A stretch of 64,000 bases of DNA from Malachius bipustulatus (lineage: Eukaryota; Arthropoda; Insecta; Coleoptera; Melyridae): positions 20,617,867 to 20,681,866 of the forward strand of contig OU342630.1 of the NCBI GenBank assembly GCA_910589415.1, read 5' to 3'. Each line of letters opens with the position of its first letter. The stretch's first letter is position 1. Below, in pieces: positions 21,483-31,205 of this stretch. The translations under genes and the position numbers were made by a program. Below the pieces are notes generated by a model that was given only the letters and a program-made list of their open reading frames with translations, did not search any database and was not told the origin of the DNA.

Positions 21483-22495
21483 TTTTTTTTTTTTTATTCA
21501 AACCAAATAGAATACATACATAATTCACAAAGTAATTATAAATGCAATACCCTACAAAGGTAAACGAGGTTACCTGTGCTTCACACACACTACTGCTAGT
21601 TTGTTGGCCTCTGCAAAAACGCTTAGCTCGTCCACATGTGCCACCAAGCTCTGAATATTCTGTTGATTCATTATGACTTTGTTCACGTTCTTGCTTTGAC
21701 CCTCTTTTTTCATTTTTCTGTAGTTGCTACTCATCTATATCGTATTTCACCTTGCTTTGTTGTATCTTTAAAACTCTTTGATAACATGGGCAATCATAAC
21801 TGTATGCCATATGATCCGCCCGAAGATCTAGATTTAATTTCTCAATCGCTTCTTTACAATTAACACACTGGTAGTTGCTTTCACTTATTTTGCAGTCTTG
21901 ACCAATATGCTCTGATGAACATTTATCACGCTTTCTTTTTTGTGCAATCCTTAGCAAAATGATTATATCCCAGACATTTATAACACCTCACCACTCCTAT
22001 GTAGTCTTCAACTTTTACTACTGTCCACCCTAGGTTAATCTTTTCCTTTTCCATCAAGGACTTATATGTACATGCGTCAATGTCTAAGACCATTGACATT
22101 ATTTTTGGATATTTCTTACTAATAATTTGATAATAATAATAATAATTTCTCTGTACATTTAATTTCAAATCTTTCGCTTTATCATTCAACCTTTATCAAT
22201 TGTTCAATAATCTGTCTCACAATTACCTCATCATCGTTATCATCCTCTTTATTTATTCCCATTATTCTAACCTTGGGTGTTTTTTTTTTGCTACTCTTAT
22301 TTCATACTTATCGGACAATTTTGCTTGGATTTCCTCTTGTAGTTTTACTCTATCTTTTTGACTACTAGACTTGATTATTACTTGACCTCCAGAAATCTCT
22401 CTCAACTGCGACATTCCCACACCTAACTTCATTGGGTTGATCTTATTTTTTATGTCTTTCTTAGTTTCTGCGCTCATCTGCACCACCATCTGAAG
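21483..22495 (-). pseudogene. LINE gag remnant ending at the start of ORF2, with poly(A)
   Basis: The - strand reads, from high to low coordinates, an N-terminal gag piece (22262-22489, SGGQVIIKSSSQKDRVKLQE) and a middle piece (21926-22189, EKEKINLGWTVVKVEDY) ending in the zinc knuckle CYKCLGYNHFAKDC. A further frame-shifted piece (21727-21957) has additional Cys/His clusters (CKISESNYQCVNCKEAIEKL, ADHMAYSYDC). Then comes NQQNIQSLVAHVDELSVFAE, which matches the first residues of an APE endonuclease, followed by a stop. The sequence then runs through AATAAA into a poly(A) (T-run 21484-21495). At least two frameshifts. The bulk of ORF2 is absent although the 3' tail is present, so the copy is internally deleted. 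It is an R1/Jockey-like gag and antisense to Abl in its intron. Confidence 0.75.
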
Positions 22496-24032
22496 ATTAA
22501 AGAATAATAATTAATATTATTATTTGAATTTTTGCTTAATTGGTGACAAGTTTTCATCAATAAGTGATGATGATTTGGAGTTTATTGATTTGATTGAACA
22601 AGTACCCCAACAAACACCCCAAAAATAGAGGCTATTTTTCTGAAACTCTTGTATAAATCCAAAAAAACTAACGTATCCCCACGAGTCCATCGAAATGAAT
22701 CTATCTATCGATGAATTCCTCTAGTTCTAAAAATAGTTGCAACGTTTTATAGGGAAATGTACTATTAAATTAAAAAGTAGTCAAACAATACATACCTATT
22801 ACCTCAAAACCAAAGCCAATAATGCGAAACTTTTAAATTTAAAAAAATTGCCAGAAAACCTGTGAAAAGCGTTCGCGGAGTAGCAGAGCACAAGATACCA
22901 GTCCTTGACAAAGCATGCACATTCATTTGTCCTTGCACTTGTTCCCGATCTGTATAGTACTTGTCCAATACAAGCTCCGTGAACAAAGCTATTTTCAAAT
23001 TTATTACATGTATAGTCTATTCCAACTCTATTGGATCCCAGTTGGCCATGAAAAGTCGGCTGATTTCTCATGGTATAGTTTTGAAATTTTTGTTAGTGAA
23101 CTATTTCAATGAACTTTGATAGTGGATGTCAGCTAATTTGATCTGTGGAAGTTGTCAAATTTCCACAAATCTTTATTATTCAAATAATTTAATGTCATAG
23201 AAAAAAAATTACTAAGTAAAATGAAGGAAATGTTTTCATTGCTTGACTTCAGGAAATTTTTTAATTCAACCAGTAGTCATCCATAATAATAATGAAAAGA
23301 TAAAGAAAATTTGTGATCAAATTTTTGTTACGAGTTTCATAATGCACTGCTTTAAGCACCTTACCGGTTTCGATCTACTGGACCATCTTCAGGGGTAAAA
23401 GGAAGGCTTAAAGTAAGTACATAGTATTAAACGTCCGGAAGGATGTGTATAAAATAATTCATTAATCTTATAATGGCATAGAAAAAAAAAGGTCTACGCG
23501 GTGACTGATGTCTATACATCAAGGTGTGCATTCAAAGTCGAGTGTTGGGGGGGGGGGGGGGGGAAAAAGGGACCGGAAAACATAGAGGCGAAGAAGGACA
23601 AACAAATGCCTAGGACAGGGCTCGCAACTATTGCGAGGATTAGTTAAAAGACAAAATCTTTTATGATAAATCTCAAAATTGAATTGGACGGTAAAAATGA
23701 ATATCGAACTAATTATTCTCATGGAAGGCAACCATTTTATATTTGCCTTCCATTTGGAAGGCGTGTTTGCCTGTTTGGAAATTTTTTTAAGAGATATAAT
23801 TTATTGCTGTGACTCTCACAAAATGTTCTCAGAAATAATTTATAAATTTATAATTGGATCTTATTACTCAGAGGCTCAGGTAGATTATTATATATTATTA
23901 TAATAAAATGGTATAAGTACGTTTGGCAACCTTGGTTTATGGAAAACGACATTAGCAAGAACACTCATAACCTATAACATTAACACTCGTCAGTTCGCTG
24001 TCAAATGTATGATACAGGGTTGATCATTTCTA
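22496..24032. other. Abl intron with weak repeat traces
   Basis: No exon seen. A motif at about 23360-23395, TACCGGTTTCGATC...CATCTTCAGG, is on the - strand a degenerate hammerhead-like core (CTGAAGA ... GAAACCGGT), a common relic in arthropod repeats. A 17-nt G-run lies at 23547-23563. The sequence 23995-24030 (GCTGTCAAATGTATGATACA) recurs at about 51720, showing that the MITE at 24033 inserted into an older repeat. Confidence 0.45.
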
Positions 24033-24556
24033 CAGGGTGATCAGTAACTCGCTCACTTGGAATACAGGGCGATATAGAGCCCATTAAAATTAAGGGTTTT
24101 CTGAAAAAAAAAAAATTGAATCCAACAATTGGTTTTCAAGTTACAGAGTTTCCCTCATCCGAGTTTAAAGGTAATTTTTTCAATAATCGTGATAAAAATT
24201 TATGAAAAATTCAGGTTATTTTTTTCCACAAAACCTCTTTACAGAGGAATTGAGAATGTTGGAAATTGATACCATACCTGAATCTGAACGAAATTTGAAG
24301 TTTGGCAACCGCTTAAACTCAACTTAGAATATAAAATATTCAAATGCCTCCGTTGCTGTGGAAATAAAAATCATAACAATACCATCTAATTCGAACTTAT
24401 TCACATGTTCGGTGCAGTGTTGCCACCTTTTTTTTACAAAAATGGTCATATCTTTGGAAGAAAAGAACTTACAACACTGCAGAAAGAAAATTTAGCACCC
24501 TTAAAAAGTGAAGTTTACCGCAGCATGCTCTGAGTACGCGAGTTACTGATCACCTG
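24033..24556. mobile_element. 524-bp MITE, CAGGGTG family, TA target duplication
   Basis: Ends CAGGGTGATCAGTAACTCGC and, on the opposite strand, CAGGTGATCAGTAACTCGC, each bordered by TA (24031-24032 and 24557-24558). The flanks, when joined, match the uninterrupted repeat at about 51718-51790, which acts as an empty-site reference. No coding capacity. TA duplication and short inverted ends fit a Tc1/mariner-type non-autonomous element. Confidence 0.8.
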
Positions 24557-25334
24557 TAGAACGCATAGCCTATTAGGTTCAAAAAAAGTTGGAGTAGACT
24601 GTACTAGATAATTCATGAAAAACGATCCAAGACTTACATTACAGAGCTTCTTTATGAAATGTAGTAGTAACCCAAGTCAAGATGATGCTACCACAGCGGT
24701 CACCATTGAATCCAATGTAAATTGAAAAGAGCTGTTTTAACTCTACAGTATTTGCTTATGTGTCAAATAAGGTACTTACTTTAAATTTATCCTATTTTCA
24801 AGAACTAATTTCATGTTTGTCATTTTCTTGGAGTGGCAAAAAAGCCCTAGACAAGGAGTATTAGGTACCAAGTTTGGCAACACTATTTAGTGCTTTAAGA
24901 ACCGATCACATTTTTTTACAAGTTCCTTGAAATGGCAAAAAATTCTTTAGAATGTTGCTGAACTAGCAAGTTTAGCAAAACTGTCTCCTCTTTTCAAGAA
25001 CTGGCCATTTACCAATTACTTGTAATAACAAAACCTGTCATAAATTGTGCCGATACTACAGCAAAACTTTTCATGATTTATGTCACTTATAGATGAATTA
25101 ATTTAGGAGAGAGAGATAGAGTGAGAGAAGATACAAAGATAAATAAGTAAGATAAAAAAGAACTACAATAAGTGAATAGAGGGTGAAAAGAGTCAGCTAA
25201 AATGTGACCTATAATAATAGTCCAGTCAAATAGTCGAAAAAAAGAGCTGAAGTTGTGTTTAGAAGTTTGATGAAATTTTGATGTAAGTAGGGTGTGCCAT
25301 TAGAACACTCCAGCCAAGTTTCCCCCTTGGATTT
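24557..25334. other. Abl intron, no feature
   Basis: AT-rich. A 12-bp match to the end of the 13475-14157 element (ACCCAAGTCAAG at about 24668) is too short to call. Nothing else recognised. Confidence 0.4.
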
Positions 25335-25756
25335 CGAAATGTAGAGGTGTTCCAGTATTAAATGCTGCAAATATTAAATACAGATGACTCAGAGATTCCA
25401 GTTTTCTAATCAATCTCAATTCACGGGGCCTCCAAATTGTTGAGGCATACATCAATTTGGAATAGACGAATGAAAAGTACAATACTCTGAACGTCGTGAT
25501 TGATCTAAACCTTAATGAGAACCTTTTTATGAAATAAATCTTACTGCGGACCATAATATCTAAGTGATCGATATGTGCTCTGAAGGTCATATTAGAGTCA
25601 AAGGTGACCCCCAAGTCACGGATATGATCCACATTTTCTAGTGAATCACCAGCGAGCAAATAGATGCTGTTGGGTATTCTACAGGGGCCAAACCTACTCG
25701 AGAAACACTTTCTTGGGTTACATCTAAAATCATTGAAACTGCACCAATTAACAAAT

Positions 25757-25881
25757 GAATCGATGTCTTCTTGTCGATAAATCGATGTCTTCTTGTCGAT
25801 GAATCGATGTCTTCTTGTCGATGAATCGATGTATTCTTGTCGATGAATCGATGATCTTGATTCTTTGATCTTGAATCGATG
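25757..25881. repeat. 22-bp minisatellite inside the LINE copy
   Basis: Four near-perfect tandem units of AATCGATGTCTTCTTGTCGA plus TG (22 nt), then degenerate partial units. The seed is the AAGACATCGATTCATTTG word of the normal reverse transcriptase (copy 1 at about 18940). Because 22 is not a multiple of three, each unit is read in a different frame on the - strand, yet the net insertion of about 108 nt leaves the downstream frame open. Confidence 0.85.
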
Positions 25882-26337
25882 AAGTAAGTTTACATCATTC
25901 GATTTAGTAATGGTTTTGAATAGCTTAGTGTTATCGGCAAACAATAGAACCTCACTATAGTGGATGTGATCAAAGACATCATTAATATAGATTAAAAATA
26001 AAATAGGTGCCAGATGAGTGCCCTGTCCCACCCCTGATAAGACATCAATTGGGTCAGAGATGAACTGCTTCACCTTTACCCTTTGTTTTCGTCCACTGAG
26101 ATAAGAACGAAACCACGACAAAAGAGAGCCGGTCAATCCATATGCATGAAGTTTTCTAACAAGAAGGTATAAATCGAATCCACAATAATGCCATTATTTA
26201 GATTGGATATTACAAATTCAGAGTAGACAGTCAAATTTGTAACAGTCGAACGTCCATCAAGAAAACCATGCTGGCCAGGATTAATAAATTTCCTAAAATA
26301 AGGAAAGACTTTAATATTTACTAAATATAGTAGGATT

Positions 26338-26730
26338 AACTTTAAAAAGTCAGATGTGACGTCACACTAACCGTCCGAATTAATATTTTTAATTTCACCA
26401 GAAAATGTCAAACAGTTAATTGTCAAGTTGTGAACGAGCGTAATTATTGAAGGAATCATTCAAACAATTAATTGAAACGCTTACGTCAGTTTGAGAGCCA
26501 CTGACAACTACATAAAATTTATTCACGTAATGACATTCTATCCTCTGTGTCGTGCATTTAATTCTCATTCAAAACGAATGTTGACGTATACTTATTTATG
26601 CGGGATGGAGTGTTTAGACAAACTGGACGGTAACTATAAAAACCACGTATATGAAACAAAATAAATCGAACTATCAAAAGGATGTGTATTCTTAATCGAT
26701 ACGTATGACTTTTTAGACTTTATTGGACTA
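26338..26730 (+). mobile_element. TA-flanked MITE family M1, copy A
   Basis: Begins TAGTAGGATTAACTTTAAAA and ends ...TTATTGGACTA. The ends are imperfect inverted repeats sharing AAAAAGTCA. The element is flanked by TA (26336-26337 and 26731-26732) and splits the LINE copy 2 at a site whose uninterrupted form is seen in copy 1 (CTAAATATTCGAAC on the opposite strand). Copies B (49778-50179) and C (61429-61832) are highly similar over the full length. No coding capacity. Confidence 0.9.
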
Positions 26731-26985
26731 TATTCGAACATTTTAGCGAAAACTTTGTATTTATTAATAGGACGGTAATTAGCGACATCAGAAGGGTCTC
26801 CGTTTTTAAGTAATGGGGATATATAAGATAATTTCCACGCCTCTGGGAAAACTCCGAGTTTAATAACAAATCCAAGAGCCAGTGTTTAATAGCTTCTGAA
26901 CAGTTAATAATAATTAATGGATGGACTCTATCAGGGCCGGGGCTGTGTGTTGTGTTCAGGTGTTTAATGCAATCATCTAAATCAT

Positions 26986-27331
26986 CACTTGATTATTTGA
27001 TTGTTGATTATTTGAAAACTTTGAAAAAGCAGATTATTTATAAACATAATTATGTTCTAATTCTAATACATAATAGCAAAATTCAAAATCTATTTTGTCT
27101 CTTGGACTCAATTTTTAGTATTCACCATTTCCCCTTTTTTCTTATGAAATGTCAGTTTTCATTTTTAATGATTTGAAACCACATTGTTTATAAAGTCTTG
27201 GCTTTATTTTTGTAGCAGTTTCATAATTATTTTTTGTCTCAAATAATTTACCTAGATGAATATTTTCCGTATAAAATCCTTTCCATACACTTCTTTAAAG
27301 ATGTGATTGGAAAAAACAATTTTCATTGTAG
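26986..27331. other. Abl intron end
   Basis: AT-rich. Ends in AATTTTCATTGTAG, the acceptor of the terminal exon. Confidence 0.5.
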
Positions 27332-28674
27332 GCAATAATGAAGACAAAGACCACGACAGTATCAAGGAGTCCGGTTCCGGAGATGAAAGTAAAACACGTA
27401 AATTGTTTAAGAATAGACTTGTGATGAAAGAAATGGAACTGAAATTAGTGGCCGAGATAAAAGAGAGAGCCGATCAAAAGAATAAAAATCCGAAGGAGTC
27501 ACCTTTAGAATCCGTGCTGACGGTTACAGGAATCAGTCATGATCCCGTGACTCAGCTCGTTACTGAGCTGTCACAGACATTGCTAGAGAAGGACGGCGAG
27601 AGAAGAGAACTGGTGCGAAAGAACTCCCTGGTAAATATTCCCCTGCCCTCAATGAAGAACAATGAGAGCAACAATGTGTCTTTTGTGCCGCCGTTGAAGA
27701 AAATAGAGAAGAAGATCGAGCCTTCTAAAAAGCTTGCCGTTAAAGAGAAAAGTGAATCGCACGATTCCGTTATAATTGATTTCAAGTCAAGACTGAGAAA
27801 AGTAGAAAATAGTGATAAAAAAGATGAACTGACCGATCCTAGAATTGAAGACAACGATAACATAGCCGAAGATAATGTGAAGAAGAGAGAAAGCACTGCA
27901 AGTTCAGATAGCGGAATTTTGAAATTGGAAGACGGCGAGGACAAACGGAAGAGTACGGGTAGCATAAGCAGTCTGAAGAAGTTGTGGGAGCCGAGAGACG
28001 GCGGAGATGGAACGAGCAACATTCAGCTCAGTCCCAAACTAGCTTTGAAGAATAATAAGAACGATGAAATTTTTGAAAGCTCAGTTGGAGAGACTGAGGA
28101 ACCGGCTGCAAAACTAAAAAACAAGAACGACTCTAAGCAGTGGCCGCCAAACAACGATGAGAAACCGTCAGTCCCCATTAAACCAACCGTTAAGGCAATC
28201 AAACCAATATTAACGAACCGCCCATGTGGTCCGGCCATCTATGCCACCCCCATACCGAACACCAACAGTAGACCTCCGATCTCCGCCAAACCCAATCTCG
28301 ATAATAAGACTCCTGAAGAAGAGATCAAAACCACCCCAACCGACAAAGACAAAACCGGCAAGGAGAGTATCTTGGAAATTTCACAGGCGCTAGAGAGTAC
28401 TTTGAATGGTATCAAATGCAACGCTTCGGTTTCCACCGCCACCTGGTTGCAACTGTCGGATAAAATCGGGTTATTACACGGCTCGTGCATGGATTATGCC
28501 GACAACGTGGTTCCTGCACACACCAAGTTCCAGTTCCGCGAACTGCTGACCAGATTAGAGTTCCAGGCAAGACAGTTGAGGACTGCTGGCACTCGAAACT
28601 CTACCGAAAACACACGGTGCATCAATGAGGTTAACAATACGATTAGGGATGTTGTGAATGTGGTGTTTCGGTAA
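27332..28674 (+). CDS. Abl: Abl tyrosine kinase, terminal exon with F-actin-binding domain
   Basis: The acceptor at 27330-27331 adds GC to the A carried from the previous exon (Ser), then NNEDKDHDSIK. The exon encodes about 446 residues to TAA at 28672-28674. The first 340 are a highly charged linker (many KKxE, SS, EED runs) with PPSKPxxKPIKP-like proline stretches (RPPISAKP, KPSVPIKPTVKAIKP). The last 100 residues form the F-actin-binding four-helix domain that ends Abl proteins: ILEISQALESTLNGIK, WLQLSDKIGLLHGSCMDYAD, KFQFRELLTRLEFQARQL and NEVNNTIRDVVNVVFR. These correspond in position and pattern to vertebrate ABL1 (YTFCVSYVDSIQ, KFAFREAINKLE, VKEISDIVQ). This domain ties the kinase to actin filaments in axon guidance and morphogenesis. 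Confidence 0.95.
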
Positions 28675-30387
28675 ACTGACAATTTTTCCTATTCCGTATA
28701 CATGCATTTGACTGTTAGGACCACTCTTATTTTAATTATTATTCAATAGGTAAGTCGTCATGCATTTATCAAAGTGAATATGTGCTACTACTACTATTAC
28801 TACTACTACAGGTATTTAAAGTGTATGTTTTAGTTTTGTGTTTGTCAATAGTGTCATTGCAGCACATTCATTTTTGTAGTTTGCGTTCGATACTGATGCA
28901 GTTCTGGGGAGTTCTGATGATTAAAATTTTACAGATTTCACATTGTTTTGCTCATTTTTACTTATAAAAAATTACTGAGAACATAAGAGCGTGAAATATG
29001 TTTTCCCAAATCATCAGAATTTCCGGATTGCGTTGAAAAACTGGATTCCAGTACTGATCATCTTTTAGGGATTCATCTATCCATATAAATTAATGGTTTG
29101 GTTTAGTAGGTCATTTATTACTATGCTGGTGTTTCAATAAATATGAGATGAGTAAATTGAAAGGGGTAATGAATTTAAAACAGGGAACATTTGACTTCTT
29201 CTGTGAAAAAATGTTCCTAACTTTGAGTTAATGAACTATAAAAAGGAATATTAGCACTGTCCCACTGTCAGTAAGATATATTCACACTTTAACTCTCTAA
29301 CTACAAAATTATAGAGTCCTAGTTACGATAATGTGCATTGTATTATTCAGGGTAGCTGAGTTTGCATTGTCCAGCTTGTATTTACTGAAATATGAAAGAC
29401 GCAAAAAAAGTTAAATTAGAAAATTGTCCAAATAAATTCAATCTACACAATGATGGGTATATCTACAGATTTTTTTTTACAGAAGATTCGGACAAGAGCT
29501 TTGTAACTAGGCATGGATACTAAAACATCTTCATTTTATTATTATGATAAGTAGCTTCGTCTGCTATACTATACCATTTACAACACTTAATTTCACACTT
29601 CTGAAATTTGATTTCAAACTGCCGTAATTTGACTTCAAACAAACGAAATTTGAATTCACAATGCAGAAATTGTGATTCGCATAAATGAAATCAGAACTCA
29701 AACTCATGAAAACATTTCACATTCGTGAAATCAGCATTCAAACTACTGAAAGCAGATTCTACACAAACGAAATCCAATTCTCAATTCCAATTCCAATTAG
29801 AAAACAGATTTAGCAAAAGTGAAAATTGTTTTCAGATTTCAAGTAAGTATCTCTGCATGTCAAAAAGATAGTTTTTTGCTAAAAATGCCTCTTGTGAGAG
29901 GAAGATACTACAAAATCGCGAGGTAGAATAATAGGGGCTCACTAAGAAGGCAAGAATTGCCGGCAAACTGCAACAGATTTGGGAGCGAATTTTCGAACAG
30001 CATACGCATAAGGTGCCATCCACTTTCTACAGTTAAAGTGAGTGCCAGATCAAAGATGAACCAGAAATCGAAGTGGCATTTGTGAGATGACTGGAAAACG
30101 ATACTACCTTATGGTTAAAAACTTAGTCGATGCAGTACAACGATTTCAGAGTCTTAACATGTACTGCCAGTGTGAAAACACAAAAGATCTTCTAGATCGT
30201 AGTGCAGATGCATTCCCATACAATACATAAGCTTCCTGCCTGGCAAACTATTATGTGACTTACAAAACGAGGAAAGTAATCAAAGAAAAACTGCCAAGAG
30301 TGCCAAAATTTTTTTAGGTGTCATTTCTTTGGCCAGGGCTTCCAGACTAATACCTTAATACCTACCCACATTCCCAAAACTTTTATA
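28675..30387. other. Abl 3' UTR and downstream non-coding sequence
   Basis: The first AATAAA after the stop is at 29136-29141 (TTTCAATAAATATG), a candidate polyadenylation signal giving a 3' UTR of about 0.5 kb. Confidence in that site is modest because no clear GU-rich element follows. A degenerate tandem repeat lies at 29588-29810. No other gene seen. Confidence 0.4.
29588..29810. repeat. Degenerate tandem repeat of GAAATTTGA/TTCAAAC words
   Basis: Irregular units of about 24-32 bp alternate CGAAATTTGAATTC-like and CTCAAACT/TTCAAAC-like words (GAAATTTGATTTCAAAC, ACGAAATTTGAATTC, GAAATCAGAACTCAAACT, GAAATCAGCATTCAAACT, ACGAAATCC). It has decayed to CAATTCCAATTCCAATT at the right edge. Non-coding minisatellite. 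Confidence 0.6.
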
Positions 30388-30578
30388 GCTCGAAATAAAC
30401 CGAGAAAATTCAGGGGGTGATTGATCGAATCATTTTAAGAAAAAAAGTAAGTATAAACGTATGTCCTAAGAGGCTTAACTTTTTAACTACAGGGTGTTGA
30501 AGTTTCAAGAAAAAAATCGTTTTTGAATAATAACTTTGATTAGAAAACTTTCGTATAGCATGCGAGGAGAAGACTGAA

Positions 30579-30626
30579 GACATGGACGCTACCGTTTCGT
30601 CCTTATTATGAACTCATCAGCATATC
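30579..30626 (-). ncRNA. Hammerhead ribozyme, copy 1 of a direct pair
   Basis: On the - strand: stem I 5' strand GATATG, core CTGATGA, stem II GTTC-ATAATAA-GGAC (one U-G pair), core GAAA, short stem III (A-CG ... CG-T, closing G-G mismatch) and the GTC triplet (+ 30585-30587), then stem I 3' strand CATGTC. Stem I pairs at all six positions, one of them U-G. The predicted cut lies between + positions 30585 and 30584. All invariant core bases are present. Confidence 0.82.
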
Positions 30627-31157
30627 ATATTAGTCAGATCCAAACCACACATGCCATATGAAAGCTGGAAGTTGTATTTATTCTAACTGGTGTTTTCGTT
30701 TTGTAGTGACTTGTAATTTTTAATGAGCAAGTAGGCAACCGGAGAAACGTGCGTGTCTTTTGTATAGTATTATCCTCGCTTAAACAGTAGAGTTGTCATG
30801 GATTTATGAACTTTTACACTACTAATGCAGAGGTTTTATTATTTCAAGAACGGCACATTGATCCCCATAAGTAGGTATATACCTACCTACCTACATTCAT
30901 TTTTCAAGCTAATTTATTGAATTTTTACTAGTGTATTTATTAAGTAGATGTTAATACACGAATAATTAAGATATTATGGCACATTCTTTCACCCTGGCCT
31001 TTTTAGATTTATAATTATTTTTATTGAACCACTTATTTTGATTATAATATTTGATGAGTTTTATTGGGATTTAGGTTCTAATTTAAATTTGCCACTAAAG
31101 ATTCTTTACAGAACAAATTAAGAAAACTTTCGTACAACATGCAAGGAGAAGACTGAA

Positions 31158-31205
31158 GACATGGACGGTACCGTTTCATCCTTATTATGGACTCATCAGC
31201 ATATC
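31158..31205 (-). ncRNA. Hammerhead ribozyme, copy 2 of a direct pair
   Basis: Same architecture 579 bp away: GATATG, CTGATGA, stem II GTCC-ATAATAA-GGAT (one G-U pair), GAAA, stem III CGG-TA-CCG closed by the core A-U pair, GTC, CATGTC. Here stem III pairs perfectly. Difference from copy 1 at stem III (CCG versus GCG) changes pairing, while core bases are unchanged, suggesting selection or recent common origin. The predicted cut lies between + 31164 and 31163. Confidence 0.87.

Larger units (their letters stand above)
25335..26985 (-). pseudogene. Copy 2 of the 15.9-kb LINE, reverse transcriptase region only
   Basis: The - strand matches copy 1 from the DDLDDCIKHLN region (about 18190) to the ...AAFNTGTPLH region (about 19370). 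Both ends are missing. Loss of the 3' end is unusual because LINEs normally lose the 5' end. It carries a deletion of about 37 bp between GTATAAATCG and the GAAGGT word (about 26168), which removes the catalytic YTDLTRAFD segment. It also carries an in-frame 22-bp-unit minisatellite (25757-25881) and a 393-bp MITE (26338-26730). FADN replaces FADD at the other catalytic site. It is therefore dead several times over. Confidence 0.85.

Noticed and set aside
24668..24680. ACCCAAGTCAAG as a second end of the 13.5-kb TIR element
   Set aside because: Only about 12 bp match and no partner end or duplication is present.
25757..25881. Short regularly spaced repeats as a CRISPR array
   Set aside because: Units are directly adjacent with no unique spacers, and they derive from a LINE word; the genome is eukaryotic.
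27552..28490. Long - strand open frames opposite the last Abl exon
   Set aside because: They are antisense shadows of a GC-richer coding exon and have no domain signature.
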